Shown: positions 28,169 through 37,454, numbered from the stretch's first letter. The stretch is DNA of 64,000 nt from Nocardioides coralli (GCF_019880385.1 NZ_CP082273.1:1178001-1242000); one strand, 5' to 3'. A program made the numbers and translations. The notes: generated by a model not told the origin, from the sequence alone.

Positions 28169-29362
28169 TCAGCGGGCGTCCTGGCGGGCGATGACGATCT
28201 CGCGGGTGAGCATGAGGATCGCCGCGGCCGTCGGGATCGCCAGCAGGGCGCCCACCACCCCGAGCAGGCCGGCGCCGATCAGTGCGGCAATCACCGTCAC
28301 CGAGCCGGGGATCTCCACCGCACGCGACATGATCCGCGGGTAGATGATGTAGTTCTCGATCTGCTGGTAGACGACGTAGAAGATCACGCACGCGATGCCG
28401 ATCGTCGGGTCCGTCGCGAAGCCGATCGCCGTGACGATGACCGCTCCCAGGGTCGCGCCGATCATCGGGATCACGTCGAGGATCGCCACCACGAAGGCCA
28501 GCGCCACGGCGTACTCGCCCAGGCCGGCGACGAAGAGGAAGACCAGGGAGCTGCCGCCGGCGAAGAGCGCCACGATGAAGGCGCCGGACACGTAGCCCCC
28601 GACGCTGCGGATCACCCGGTCGCCGAGCTCCCTCACCCGGCCGCGACGGCTGGCGGGAGCCAGCTGGTAGAGCGCGTGCTTGGTGGGGTGGAGCGAGGAG
28701 AGGAAGTAGAGGGTGAGCACCACGATGATGAAGGTGTTGGCGAGGGCCGACAGCACCGCGAGCCCGACGCCGAGCACGCCGCCGAACAGCCCGGAGGCGA
28801 AGTCGCCCTTCGCGACGTAGTCGCGGACCCGGTCGATCACGTCGTACTTCGCGTCCAGCTCCTGCACCCGCTGGTTCTGCTGGAGCTGGTCGAGCCACCC
28901 AGGGGCGCTCTCGGTGATCGCGGTGACCTGGTCGCTGATGACGGGGACGATGGCGACCACGAACAGGCCCAGCCCGACGAGGACCGCGCTGATCACCACG
29001 AGCACGGCCCAGGCGCGCTTGAGACCGCGCCTGATGAAGAACTCCACGGCAGGGTCGAGGCCGGCGGCCAGGAACATCGCCACCACGATGAGGATCACGT
29101 AGGAGCGCACCGAGAGGGCGGCCTCGAAGAGGAACCACGCCAGCAGGGCGCCGAGCGCGGCGAAGAAGCCGAAGGCGAACGGCGAGTGCCGCCACAACGG
29201 CTTGCTCTCGTGGGGCGAGTCCGCGACGTCCCCCTGGGGGTCGGTGGGCCCTGCCTGCGGCGCGCTCGGCGTCGCCCCCGTGGTGGCCGGCCCCCCGCCC
29301 GCCGCGGCTCCGTCGTCGGCGGGGGCGTCGTCGGCGGCCGCCCCCCGCTCCTCGCCGTTCAG
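28169..29362 (-). CDS. AI-2E family permease, probable CTG start
   Basis: About 397 residues with eight predicted membrane helices in the AI-2E/PerM pattern. Known members include an AI-2 exporter and Na+/H+ antiporters, so AI-2 transport should not be assumed. The hydrophobic core starts at PFAFGFFAALGALLAW. In this frame no ATG or GTG lies upstream of the core. A TTG (29197) would start two residues before it; a CTG at 29362, eight bases after GGGGAG and overlapping the preceding stop as CTGA, adds a 55-residue Ala/Asp/Pro-rich tail with near-total GC3. I favour the CTG. The gene is coupled to the coiled-coil gene upstream. Confidence 0.75.
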   Translation of the reverse strand: MNGEERGAAADDAPADDGAAAGGGPATTGATPSAPQAGPTDPQGDVADSPHESKPLWRHSPFAFGFFAALGALLAWFLFEAALSVRSYVILIVVAMFLAAGLDPAVEFFIRRGLKRAWAVLVVISAVLVGLGLFVVAIVPVISDQVTAITESAPGWLDQLQQNQRVQELDAKYDVIDRVRDYVAKGDFASGLFGGVLGVGLAVLSALANTFIIVVLTLYFLSSLHPTKHALYQLAPASRRGRVRELGDRVIRSVGGYVSGAFIVALFAGGSSLVFLFVAGLGEYAVALAFVVAILDVIPMIGATLGAVIVTAIGFATDPTIGIACVIFYVVYQQIENYIIYPRIMSRAVEIPGSVTVIAALIGAGLLGVVGALLAIPTAAAILMLTREIVIARQDAR

Positions 29363-30615
29363 GAGTCGTTCTCCCCGAACCCGGCGACGACGTCGCGCAG
29401 CGAGGCCAGCTGGGCGGTGATCGCGTCCCGTCGCTTGACCAGGCGGTCCACCTCGGCGCGCACCGCGGCCACCTCACGCTCGGCTTCGGCCGCGCTGTTG
29501 CTGGTCATGGACTCGGCCTGGGTCTGGGCAGAGGCGACGATCTGCTCCGCCTCGCGGCGAGCCCGGTTGAGCGTGGCCTCGGCCTCGGTCTGGGCCTGCT
29601 GCCGGTGGGCCGTCGCCTGCTTGGTGGCCTCACGCGCCCGCTCCTCCGCGGCTGCCGCGCGCTCCTCCGCCTCCTGCACGAGCCGCTGGGTCTCGGCGGT
29701 CGCCCCGGCGTGGTGCTCGGCGGCCTCCTTGGTCAGCCGTTCCTTCTCGACGGCCAGCGTCCGGCGCGCCTCCTGCACCTCCCGGTCTGCGGCCGCGCGC
29801 GCCTGCTCGGCCTCGCGCTTGGCGCTGGTGCGCAGCTCGTTGGTCTCCTGCTGGGCGGCGAGGCGGAGCTGGTCGGCCTCCCGCCTGGCCGAGGCCAGCA
29901 GGTCGGCAGCCTCGGTCTCGGCGAGCTTGCGCTCCTGCTCGGCCTCCGCCAGCAGCCGCCCCCGGGTCTCGTCAAGCTCCTTGAGCTGGACCAGGCGCAT
30001 GTCCTCGGCCTCGCGCTGGGCCTCGGAGCGGATCGCCGCCGCGTCGCGGTCGGCCCGTGTCTTGATGTCGTCGGCGTCACGCTGCGCCGCGTTGCGGATC
30101 TCGGCCGCTTCCTCCTCGGCGAGCCGGAGCATCGCCGAGGCGCGACCGCCCAGCCCGGCGTACGACGGGTTCTGGTTCTCCAGGACCTGCTGGCGGGCCT
30201 GCTCGAGCTCGGCCTCGAGCTCCATCACCCGCTCCTCGGACTTCGTCAGCGAGGTCGACAGCCCGGACTTCTCCGAGACCAGCTGGGACACGCGCGCGTC
30301 GACCGCCGCACGGTCGTAGCCGCCACGGCGCACGGCGGGGAAGGACACCGCCGTCGCGGCGGGGGCCGACGTCGAGGCCGGGCGCGCGGCGGCCGGCGGC
30401 GGGGGCAGCGGAGCGGACCGCTGCGGGGCCGGCGCCGCCGCCTGGGGTGTGCTCCGGGGCTGGGCGCCTGGGCCCTTGGCGCCGGCCGACCCGACCGCCG
30501 GCAGGACCTGCGTGGCCTCGGTGTCGTCGTCGCTCCGGGTGGCGGCGTCCGCGCTCCTGTCGTCGGCGGTGTCGGGCTCGTCGTCGTCGAAGATGGACAG
30601 ACCGCTGTCGCTCAT
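29359..30615 (-). CDS. DivIVA-like / polarity coiled-coil protein
   Basis: 418 residues. A disordered N-terminus rich in Asp, Pro and Ala (about 1-95) is followed by FPAVRRGGYDRAAVDARV, resembling the short DivIVA membrane-targeting motif. A very long coiled coil then fills residues 110-410, with repeats of A-x-R-E-A-E-x-x-x. This layout resembles actinobacterial DivIVA, FilP or Scy scaffolds at cell poles and septa. It is not the main divIVA of the division cluster, since no ftsZ neighbourhood is present. GAGG lies before the ATG. Its stop overlaps the AI-2E start. Confidence 0.8.
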   Translation of the reverse strand: MSDSGLSIFDDDEPDTADDRSADAATRSDDDTEATQVLPAVGSAGAKGPGAQPRSTPQAAAPAPQRSAPLPPPPAAARPASTSAPAATAVSFPAVRRGGYDRAAVDARVSQLVSEKSGLSTSLTKSEERVMELEAELEQARQQVLENQNPSYAGLGGRASAMLRLAEEEAAEIRNAAQRDADDIKTRADRDAAAIRSEAQREAEDMRLVQLKELDETRGRLLAEAEQERKLAETEAADLLASARREADQLRLAAQQETNELRTSAKREAEQARAAADREVQEARRTLAVEKERLTKEAAEHHAGATAETQRLVQEAEERAAAAEERAREATKQATAHRQQAQTEAEATLNRARREAEQIVASAQTQAESMTSNSAAEAEREVAAVRAEVDRLVKRRDAITAQLASLRDVVAGFGENDS

Positions 30616-30701
30616 GGGGGCGCTACCTCTTCCCGATCGTGGTTGCTGGCACCAGTGTCCCTGATGCTGCCAGCCCCTCCGACGTCGGCTCGCAGGCCGG
30701 A

Positions 30702-30723
30702 GGGTGGCATTTGGGAGCCACCC
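30702..30723 (-). terminator. Stem-loop after ccr
   Basis: GGGTGGC (30702-30708) pairs with GCCACCC (30717-30723) around an 8-base loop, just downstream of the ccr stop on the minus strand. Confidence 0.45.
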
Positions 30724-30728
30724 CCTGC

Positions 30729-32069
30729 TCAGACCCCCCGGAAGCGGTTGATCGCCGGCAGGTGGCGCTCCCGCATCTCGTGGTCCCGCACGCCGAGGCC
30801 CTCCTCGGGCGCCAGGCAGAGGACGCCGACCTTGCCCTGATGGAGGTTGTGGTGCACGTCGAGTGCCGCCTGGCCCACCTCCTCCAGCGGGTAGCTGCGC
30901 GACAGGGTCGGGTGGATGGCGCCCTTGGCGATCAACCGGTTTGCCTCCCAGGACTCGCGGTAGTTGGCGAAGTGCGAGCTGATGATCCGCTTGAGGTTCA
31001 TCCAGAGGTACCGGTTGTCGTACTCGTGCATGTAGCCGCTGGTCGAGGCACAGGTCGTGATCGTCCCGCCCTTGCGGGTGACGTAGACCGAGGCGCCGAA
31101 GGTCTCCCGGCCGGGGTGCTCGAAGACGATGTCGATGTCCTCGCCGCCGGTCAGCTCACGGATCTTGGCCCCGAGTCGCTTCCACTCCCGCGGGTTCTGC
31201 TCGGTCCCCTCCTCGTTCCAGAACCGATAGTCCTCCTCGGAGCGGTTGATGATCAGCTCCGCGCCCATGCTGCGGCAGATCTCGGCCTTCTCGTCGTTGG
31301 AGACCACGCACACCGGGGTCGCGCCGCCGTTGAGGGCGTACTGGGTGGCGAAGCCGCCGAGACCTCCGGAGGCGCCCCAGATCAGGACGTTGTCGCCCTG
31401 CTTCATGTCGCCGCCGTTGCGGCTCACCAGCTGCCGGTAGGCGGTGCAGTTGACCAGCCCGGGCGACGCCGCCTCCTCCCACGTCAGGTGCTCGGGCTTG
31501 GGCATCAGCTGGTTGGCCTTGACCAGCGCGATGTCGGCCAGGCCGCCGAAGTTGGTCTCGAACCCCCAGATCCGCTGCTCGTTGTCGAGCATCGTGTCGT
31601 TGTGGCCGTCCGGGGACTCCAGCTCGACGGACAGGCAGTGGGCCACGACCCGGTCGCCGGGCGTCCACTTCGTGACCCCGGGACCGGTCTTGAGCACCAC
31701 GCCCGCCAGGTCCGAGCCGACCACGTGGTAGGGCAGGTCGTGGCGCCGGGTCAGCTCCGACAGGCGCCCGTAGCGCTCGAGGAAGCCGAAGGTGGAGACC
31801 GGCTCGAAGATCGAGGTCCACACGGTGTTGTAGTTGATGGCAGAGGCCATCACGGCGACGAACGCCTCACCCGGCCCGAGCTCGGGCAGGGCCACCTCGT
31901 CCACGTGGAGGCTCTTGCGAGGGTCCTTCTCCCGGGACGGCAGTCCCTCGAACATGTCGACGTCGTCCTTGCGGACGAGGGCGGCCCGGTAGGACTCGGG
32001 CAGCGACAGCGCGGCGAAGTCCTCCGCGGTGGCGCTGTCGGAGGAGATGGCGTCGAGAATGTGGTCCAC
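30729..32069 (-). CDS. ccr: Crotonyl-CoA carboxylase/reductase
   Basis: 446-residue MDR-superfamily enzyme that reductively carboxylates crotonyl-CoA with NADPH and CO2 to (2S)-ethylmalonyl-CoA, the key step of the ethylmalonyl-CoA pathway. Seen: N-terminal ASAINYNTVW (Asn), GFETNFGG (Phe-Glu pair) and SSHFANYRES (His), matching the CO2-pocket residues described for characterised Ccr. The NADPH motif is GASGGLGGFATQYA. Length and the HEYDNRYLWMNLKRI region separate it from plain quinone reductases. GTG start with GAGGAG. It lies 71 bases after the epimerase, probably as one transcript. Confidence 0.95.
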   Translation of the reverse strand: MDHILDAISSDSATAEDFAALSLPESYRAALVRKDDVDMFEGLPSREKDPRKSLHVDEVALPELGPGEAFVAVMASAINYNTVWTSIFEPVSTFGFLERYGRLSELTRRHDLPYHVVGSDLAGVVLKTGPGVTKWTPGDRVVAHCLSVELESPDGHNDTMLDNEQRIWGFETNFGGLADIALVKANQLMPKPEHLTWEEAASPGLVNCTAYRQLVSRNGGDMKQGDNVLIWGASGGLGGFATQYALNGGATPVCVVSNDEKAEICRSMGAELIINRSEEDYRFWNEEGTEQNPREWKRLGAKIRELTGGEDIDIVFEHPGRETFGASVYVTRKGGTITTCASTSGYMHEYDNRYLWMNLKRIISSHFANYRESWEANRLIAKGAIHPTLSRSYPLEEVGQAALDVHHNLHQGKVGVLCLAPEEGLGVRDHEMRERHLPAINRFRGV

Positions 32070-32140
32070 GGGGTGAGCTCCTCGGTGCGGTCGGCTGGAG
32101 TGCTGAATCTACTGGCGGGTAACGCTGGGGTGGTGCGGGG

Positions 32141-32590
32141 TCAGGTCGTGGACGCGGGCTCGACGAGCTCGACGAGCACGCCGCCCGCGTCCTTGGGGTG
32201 GATGAAGTTCACGCGGCTGTTCGACGTCCCGCGGCGCGGGGCGTCGTAGAGCAGGCGGAGTCCGCGGTCGCGCAGGATCGCCGCCGCCTGCTCCACGTCG
32301 GTGACCCGGAACGCGAGCTGCTGGATGCCGGGACCGTTCCGGTCGAGGAACTTGGCGATGGTGGAGTCCGGGGAGAGCGGTGCGAGCAGCTGGATGCAGG
32401 AGCCGGAGTCGCCGACGCCGACCATGGCCTCGCGGACGCCCTGCTCCTCGTTGGTCTCCTCGTGCAGCACCTCCATGCCGTAGGTGTCGCGGTAGAAGGC
32501 GGTGGCCTCGTCCAGGTCGGCCACAGCGATGCCGACGTGGTCGATCGCCGTGAAGAGGTGGTCGGGCAGGTCGAGCGGCGCTGACGTCAT
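32141..32590 (-). CDS. mce: Methylmalonyl/ethylmalonyl-CoA epimerase
   Basis: 149-residue VOC-fold metalloenzyme interconverting the 2R and 2S forms of methylmalonyl-CoA, and in this pathway ethylmalonyl-CoA. Seen: metal-binding His in [12 protein letters not shown], a Gln in IQQLAFRV and a final Glu in LVELVEP, with [13 protein letters not shown] as family signature. Ccr makes the 2S isomer and Ecm needs 2R, so its location just upstream of ccr fits. The ATG at 32590 is chosen; a GTG two codons earlier is possible. Confidence 0.93.
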   Translation of the reverse strand: MTSAPLDLPDHLFTAIDHVGIAVADLDEATAFYRDTYGMEVLHEETNEEQGVREAMVGVGDSGSCIQLLAPLSPDSTIAKFLDRNGPGIQQLAFRVTDVEQAAAILRDRGLRLLYDAPRRGTSNSRVNFIHPKDAGGVLVELVEPASTT

Positions 32591-32725
32591 GGGCACATCG
32601 TGGTCCGTGGACCGTGGCGGAGGCGAGCGTGTGTGAGGAGTTCCTCACGCCCTCCCCACTCCCGGTGGGCGCCACGGCATGGGTATCGTCGAGATCACAC
32701 GCACCCGTCTGATGGAGGCACCACC

Positions 32726-33934
32726 ATGTCCGACTCCGCGTCCGACTCCGCACGCACCAGCAGTGTGATCGTCGCGGGGGCTCGCACTCCGATCGGCCGC
32801 CTGCTGGGCGGCCTCAAGGACCTCTCGGCCGCCGAGCTCGGCGGGGTCGCCATCAAGGGCGCGCTGGAGAAGTCGGGGGTGACCCCGGAGCAGGTCGACT
32901 ACCTGATCATGGGCCAGGTGATCCTCGCGGGCGCCGGGCAGAACCCCGCCCGCAGCGCCGGCATCGCGGCCGGGCTGCCGATGAGCATGCCCTCCATCAC
33001 CATCAACAAGGTGTGCCTGTCGGGCATCAACGCCATCGCGATGGCCGACCAGATGATCCGCGCCGGCGAGCACGAGATCGTCGTCGCCGGTGGCATGGAG
33101 TCCATGACCCAGGCGCCCCACCTGCTGCCGAAGTCGCGGGAGGGCATCAAGTACGGCAACACGCCGCTGGTGGACTCGATGGCCTACGACGCCCTCCACG
33201 ACCAGGCCACGGACCAGGCCATGATCAGCCTCACCGACGGCTGCAACGCCGCGGGTGCCGGCCTGAGCCGTGAGGAGCAGGACGCCTTCGCCGCCCAGTC
33301 CCACCAGCGGGCCGCCCTGGCCTGGAAGAACGGCATCTTCGAGGACGAGGTCGTCCCGGTGACCATCAGCACCCGCAAGGGCGACGTCGTGGTCTCCGAG
33401 GACGAGGGAGTCCGCGGCGACACGACCGTCGAGACCCTCGCGGGGCTCCGGCCGGTCAACAAGGAGGGCACGATCACCGCGGGGTCGGCCTCCCAGATCT
33501 CCGACGGCGCGTGCGCCGTGGTCGTGATGAGCAAGGCGAAGGCCGAGGAGCTCGGGCTCACCTGGCTCGCCGAGATCGGTGCCCACGGTCAGGTCGCCGG
33601 CCCCGACTCGACGCTCCAGCTGCAGCCGGCCCGCGCCATCGAGAAGGCGGCGGACAAGCAGGGCATCCCGGTGTCCGACATCGACCTGTTCGAGCTCAAC
33701 GAGGCCTTCGCCGCCGTCGGCATCGAGTCCGCCCGGCAGCTGGGCGCGTCCGAGGAGAAGGTGAACGTCAACGGCGGCGCCATCGCGCTGGGCCACCCGG
33801 TCGGCATGTCCGGCGCCCGGATCGTGCTCCACCTGGCCCTCGAGCTCAAGCGCCGCGGCGGCGGCACCGGCGCCGCGGCACTCTGCGGCGGCGGCGGTCA
33901 GGGCGACGCCCTGATCATCTCCGTCCCCGCCTGA
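32726..33934 (+). CDS. Acetyl-CoA C-acetyltransferase (thiolase)
   Basis: 402-residue thiolase condensing two acetyl-CoA to acetoacetyl-CoA, or the reverse. Active residues are visible: acyl-Cys97 in NKVCLSG, His in [10 protein letters not shown], and the C-terminal Cys in [14 protein letters not shown] lies before ATG 32726. It is divergent from epimerase-ccr and abuts meaB, so it probably feeds the ethylmalonyl-CoA route (PhaA role) as well as general acetoacetyl-CoA metabolism. Confidence 0.95.
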   Translation: MSDSASDSARTSSVIVAGARTPIGRLLGGLKDLSAAELGGVAIKGALEKSGVTPEQVDYLIMGQVILAGAGQNPARSAGIAAGLPMSMPSITINKVCLSGINAIAMADQMIRAGEHEIVVAGGMESMTQAPHLLPKSREGIKYGNTPLVDSMAYDALHDQATDQAMISLTDGCNAAGAGLSREEQDAFAAQSHQRAALAWKNGIFEDEVVPVTISTRKGDVVVSEDEGVRGDTTVETLAGLRPVNKEGTITAGSASQISDGACAVVVMSKAKAEELGLTWLAEIGAHGQVAGPDSTLQLQPARAIEKAADKQGIPVSDIDLFELNEAFAAVGIESARQLGASEEKVNVNGGAIALGHPVGMSGARIVLHLALELKRRGGGTGAAALCGGGGQGDALIISVPA

Positions 33935-34900
33935 ATGGGTCGGCGGTCCTCCGGCAACGTCCCGGAGCTGGTCGAGCGCGCTCGCGAGGGCGACCCGCGA
34001 GCCGTGGCGCGGCTCATCTCCCTCGTGGAGGACGCCTCGCCGCTGCTGCGCGAGGTGATGGCCGGGCTGGCCCCCTACACCGGCAACGCGCAGGTCGTGG
34101 GCATCACCGGCGCGCCGGGGGTGGGCAAGTCCACCTCGACGAGCGCGTTGGTCTCGGAGCTGCGCAGCGCCGGCAAGCGGGTGGGCGTGCTGGCGGTCGA
34201 CCCGTCCTCGCCGTTCTCCGGTGGCGCCCTGCTGGGTGACCGCGTGCGGATGCAGGACCACGCCCTGGACCGCGAGGTCTACATCCGCTCGATGGCCTCC
34301 CGTGGCCACCTCGGCGGGCTGTCGTGGACGACCCCCCAGGCGCTGCGCGTGCTCGACGCCGCCGGCTGCGACGTGGTGCTGGTCGAGACGGTCGGGGTGG
34401 GGCAGAGCGAGGTGGAGATCGCCGGGCTGGCCGACACGACCATGGTGCTGCTCGCGCCGGGCATGGGTGACGGCATCCAGGCGGCGAAGGCGGGCATCCT
34501 CGAGATCGGTGACCTCTACGTCGTCAACAAGGCCGACCGCGACGGCGCGGACCAGGTGCGCCGCGAGCTGCGCTCGATGCTGGCGCTCGCCGACCGGCCC
34601 GAGGGCGCGTGGCGTCCGCCGATCGTGAAGACCGTCGCGGCGAAGGGGGAGGGCCTCGACGAGGTCGTGGCCGAGATGGACAAGCACTTCGCGTGGCTCT
34701 CCGAGTCCGGGGAGCTGCAGGGTCGTCGTACTCGCCGGGCTCGCGACGAGATCGAGGCGATCGCCGTCACCGCCCTGCGCGAGAGGTGGGGAGACGTGCA
34801 CGGCCGGAGCGAGCTCGACGACCTGGCCGCAGGAGTGGCGGCGGGGGAGTCGGACCCCTACACCGCGGCCGACGCGCTGCTGGAGTCCTTCGCCGACTGA
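33935..34900 (+). CDS. meaB: MeaB-type GTPase chaperone of B12 mutases
   Basis: 321-residue G3E-family GTPase that loads and protects adenosylcobalamin in acyl-CoA mutases. Seen: P-loop GAPGVGKST (59-67), switch region TVGVGQSEVE and NKADRDGAD as the base-specificity motif. The ATG follows the thiolase stop with no gap (TGAATG). Its client could be Ecm (12418), IcmA (37455), or a methylmalonyl-CoA mutase outside the window. Confidence 0.95.
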   Translation: MGRRSSGNVPELVERAREGDPRAVARLISLVEDASPLLREVMAGLAPYTGNAQVVGITGAPGVGKSTSTSALVSELRSAGKRVGVLAVDPSSPFSGGALLGDRVRMQDHALDREVYIRSMASRGHLGGLSWTTPQALRVLDAAGCDVVLVETVGVGQSEVEIAGLADTTMVLLAPGMGDGIQAAKAGILEIGDLYVVNKADRDGADQVRRELRSMLALADRPEGAWRPPIVKTVAAKGEGLDEVVAEMDKHFAWLSESGELQGRRTRRARDEIEAIAVTALRERWGDVHGRSELDDLAAGVAAGESDPYTAADALLESFAD

Positions 34901-34970
34901 CCGCGTGCCGTTGGCGCGACACGCACCCGCTCGTCACCTCCGGGTCACGTGGCGTCGCGACGGTGACCGC

Positions 34971-36086
34971 GTGCGTGTGGCGATCGTCAGTGAGTCCTTC
35001 TTCCCGTCCGTCAACGGCGTCGCGAACTCCGTGCGGCACGTCGTCGAGCAGCTCGTCGCGCTCGGCCACGAGCCGCTCGTGGTGACGCCGGGGCCGGGAC
35101 CCGACCACCACCGGGGGGTCCCCGTGGTGCGTGTCCGTTCCCTGGGCCTGCCCCGCTACCGGGACTTCCCGGTAGCCCTGCCGGACCGGGCCGTCGAGAG
35201 CGCCCTCGTCGAGTTCCGCCCGGACGTCGTCCACCTCGCCTCTCCCTTCGTCATCGGTGCCGCAGGCCTGCGCGCCGCGCGTCGGCTGGGTGTCCCGACG
35301 GTGGCGATCTACCAGACCGACGTCGCCGGGTTCGCCCGCCAGTACGGCGTGCGTGCGGACCTGCTCGTCGACCGGTGGGTCGCCCGCCTCCACCGGCGGG
35401 TGGACCGGACCCTGGTGCCCTCGACAGCGTCGTTCGACCAGCTGAACGCCCTCGGCGTCGACGACCTGCACCTGTGGCGGCGCGGCGTCTCCCTGGACCT
35501 CTTCGACCCCTCTCGCCGCGACGCTGCGCGGCACGCGACGCTGTCCCGCGGCGGGCGTGACGTGCTCGTCGGCTACGTCGGACGGCTCGCGCCGGAGAAG
35601 CAGGTGCGTCGTCTTGCCGAGATCTGCCGGATCCCCGGGGTGCGTCTCGTCGTCGTCGGCGACGGGCCCGAGCGGCGCTGGCTCGGCGACCACCTCCCGG
35701 GTGCCCACTTCACCGGGCAGCTGCAGGGTGACCACCTCGCGACCGCGTTCGCGACGCTCGACGTCTTCGTCCACCCGGGCACCTCGGAGACCTTCTGCCA
35801 GACCGTGCAGGAGGCGCAGGCCAGCGGGGTGCCGGTCGTCGCCGCGGCCGCCGGCGGACCACTGGACCTGGTCGACCACGGCCGAACCGGTCTGCTCTTC
35901 GAGCCGCGCGACGAGCACTCCCTCTGGCGGAGCGTGGTCGCGCTCGCCCGGGACGCCGAGCTGCGGGCGCGGCTGGCCTGCGCCGGTCGCGAGGCGGTGG
36001 CCTCCCGCTCCTGGCATGCCGTCGTCGAGGAGCTCGTCGACGAGCACTACCGGGTCGTGGCGCACCGCCCGCGTGCGATCGCCTGA
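34971..36086 (+). CDS. GT4 glycosyltransferase (MgtA/PimB-like mannosyltransferase)
   Basis: 371-residue GT-B glycosyltransferase. Seen: N-terminal VRVAIVSESFFPSVNGVANS, a core motif VGYVGRLAPEKQV, and the donor-site block HPGTSETFCQTVQEAQASGVPVVA with the EX7E pattern. Closest in style to actinobacterial alpha-mannosyltransferases that build mannosyl-glucuronic-acid or phosphatidylinositol mannoside lipids. The exact donor and acceptor are unknown. The GTG at 34971 gives the normal N-terminus; a GTG at 34905 would add an Arg/His-rich tail. Confidence 0.87.
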   Translation: MRVAIVSESFFPSVNGVANSVRHVVEQLVALGHEPLVVTPGPGPDHHRGVPVVRVRSLGLPRYRDFPVALPDRAVESALVEFRPDVVHLASPFVIGAAGLRAARRLGVPTVAIYQTDVAGFARQYGVRADLLVDRWVARLHRRVDRTLVPSTASFDQLNALGVDDLHLWRRGVSLDLFDPSRRDAARHATLSRGGRDVLVGYVGRLAPEKQVRRLAEICRIPGVRLVVVGDGPERRWLGDHLPGAHFTGQLQGDHLATAFATLDVFVHPGTSETFCQTVQEAQASGVPVVAAAAGGPLDLVDHGRTGLLFEPRDEHSLWRSVVALARDAELRARLACAGREAVASRSWHAVVEELVDEHYRVVAHRPRAIA

Positions 36087-36187
36087 GGCGCGGGCGAGGA
36101 ACCCGGGCGCGCCTCGCCGGGACTCGGCCGCACGGCTGATAGGCATGGACGTTGCCCTCGCCCTCACCTGATCGGAGTGTGTCCGTT

Positions 36188-36358
36188 ATGAGCGCCAAGA
36201 AGGCGTTGCTCGCCGTCGTGGTGGTCTTTCTCGGGTTCTGGATGTTCACCGACCCCAGCGGCCTCGCCGAGGCCGCCACGTCGGGAGCCGGCCAGACCTG
36301 GTCCCTCGCCGAACAGCTGTTCCGGGCGGTCATCCGGTTCTTCGGCGCCCTGGTCTGA
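36188..36358 (+). CDS. Small single-pass membrane protein, 56 residues
   Basis: Begins MSAKKALLAVVVVFLGFWMF, a clear hydrophobic helix or signal anchor, and continues with a short Ala-rich loop and an amphipathic end (AEQLFRAVIRFFGALV). GGAG lies nine bases before the ATG. It ends 10 bases before the PH-domain gene and is probably co-transcribed. Function unknown. Confidence 0.65.
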   Translation: MSAKKALLAVVVVFLGFWMFTDPSGLAEAATSGAGQTWSLAEQLFRAVIRFFGALV

Positions 36359-36368
36359 CGCGGCTCCC

Positions 36369-36893
36369 ATGGGTCTGCTGGGCGGCGTCACCGATCCCGA
36401 CATCCGTCGGCACCTGCTGCGTGACGAGGGCGAGGTCATCGTCGACGAGGTCCGCAAGCACTGGGTGGCCTACGTCCGGTCGGCCGTCGAGTCGCTCCTG
36501 GCGCTGGCGCTGGTCGTGGCGGTTCCCTTCCTCCACCTCGACCTGGCCTGGCTGCCGATGCTGCTGGCGCTGGGGCTGCTGCTCCACGCGGGGTGGCGCG
36601 CGCTGCAGGCACGGGTCGACCGCTTCGTGATCACCAACATGCGGGTCTTCCGGGTCCACGGGGTGCTGAGCCGACAGCTGGCGACGATGCCGCTCTCGCG
36701 GATCCTCGACATCACGGTGGCCAAGCCGCTGGTCGGCCGCTTGCTGGGCTACGGGCACTTCGTGTTCGAGTCCGCAGCCCAGGAGCAGGGGCTCCGCGAC
36801 ATCCGCCACGTGGGCCGGCCCGACGACCGGGACCTCGCGATCCAGCGCGTGGTGCAGCGCTCCGGGCTCCGCGGTCCCCGCGTGGTCAACTAG
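36369..36893 (+). CDS. Bacterial PH-domain (DUF304/YdbS-like) membrane protein
   Basis: 174 residues: two membrane helices (about 38-78) followed by a bacterial PH domain recognised by VDRFVITNMRVFRVHGVLSR and MPLSRILDITVAKPLVGRLL. Family function is unclear; members are linked to membrane stress or lipid surfaces. Its TAG stop doubles as the first bases of the -10 box of the next gene. Confidence 0.85.
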   Translation: MGLLGGVTDPDIRRHLLRDEGEVIVDEVRKHWVAYVRSAVESLLALALVVAVPFLHLDLAWLPMLLALGLLLHAGWRALQARVDRFVITNMRVFRVHGVLSRQLATMPLSRILDITVAKPLVGRLLGYGHFVFESAAQEQGLRDIRHVGRPDDRDLAIQRVVQRSGLRGPRVVN

Positions 36894-36903
36894 GGTCACC
36901 GCC
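36891..36903 (+). promoter_or_regulatory. -10 box overlapping a stop codon, ahead of marR-like gene
   Basis: TAGGGT (36891-36896) begins with the TAG stop of the PH gene and ends seven bases before the GTG at 36904. This predicts a leaderless transcript. Confidence 0.5.
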
Positions 36904-37395
36904 GTGGCGCGACTGCCCTTCGACCCGATCGACGAGGCAGCCCGTCAGTGGGCCGACCACTGGACGGGCGTGCCGGCCATGCACGCCGTCACCTCGCTGA
37001 TGCGGGTGCAGCAGCTGGTGATCGGGCGGCTCGACGCGATCCTCAGGCCCCACGGGCTGACCTTCGCCCGCTACGAGGCCCTGGTGCTGCTCACGTTCTC
37101 CTCCCGGGGCTCGCTGCCGCTGGGCAAGATGGGGGAGCGGCTGCAGGTCCACCCCACCTCGGTGACCTCGATCGTGCGCAAGCTCGAGGCCGACGGACAT
37201 GTCCGCCGCTACCCGCACCCGGACGACGGCCGGGCGGTGCTGGCCGAGATCACCCCAGCGGGGCGTGCGCTCGTGGAGGTCGCCACGGCCGACCTCGTCG
37301 GCGCCGACTTCGGGCTGGGCGTGCTCGACGACGACGGGCTCCGCGAGCTCTCGGAGCTGCTGCGGCCGGTCCGCCGGGCGGCAGGCGACTTCTGA
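36904..37395 (+). CDS. MarR-family transcriptional regulator
   Basis: 163-residue winged-helix regulator. Seen: dimer helices at both ends, recognition region MGERLQVHPTSVTSIVRKLEADGHVRR and wing YPHPDDGRAVLAEITPAG, the last in line with the MarR D-x-R motif. MarR proteins often respond to phenolic or acyl-CoA ligands. It lies 59 bases upstream of the acyl-CoA mutase gene on the same strand, so it may control that gene. This is inferred from position only. Confidence 0.9.
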   Translation: MARLPFDPIDEAARQWADHWTGVPAMHAVTSLMRVQQLVIGRLDAILRPHGLTFARYEALVLLTFSSRGSLPLGKMGERLQVHPTSVTSIVRKLEADGHVRRYPHPDDGRAVLAEITPAGRALVEVATADLVGADFGLGVLDDDGLRELSELLRPVRRAAGDF

Positions 37396-37441
37396 GCAGG
37401 AGCCGACCCCGCCGGGAATGGCCGAATTTAGTTGGGCGTCC

Positions 37442-37454
37442 TACTATTTGCGGC
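37442..37454 (+). promoter_or_regulatory. Leaderless -10 box of icmA
   Basis: TACTAT (37442-37447) ends seven bases before the ATG at 37455, in a short AT-rich patch that is rare in this window. An AATTTAG run lies just upstream. Confidence 0.5.

Noticed and set aside
29195..29197. TTG as start of the AI-2E permease
   Set aside because: Not excluded, but it leaves a clearly coding GC3-rich extension unexplained and lacks the strong ribosome site and stop overlap found at CTG 29362.
28169..29362. Reading the AI-2E family name as quorum-sensing exporter function
   Set aside because: The family is broad, including ion antiporters; no luxS or lsr-type gene is nearby.
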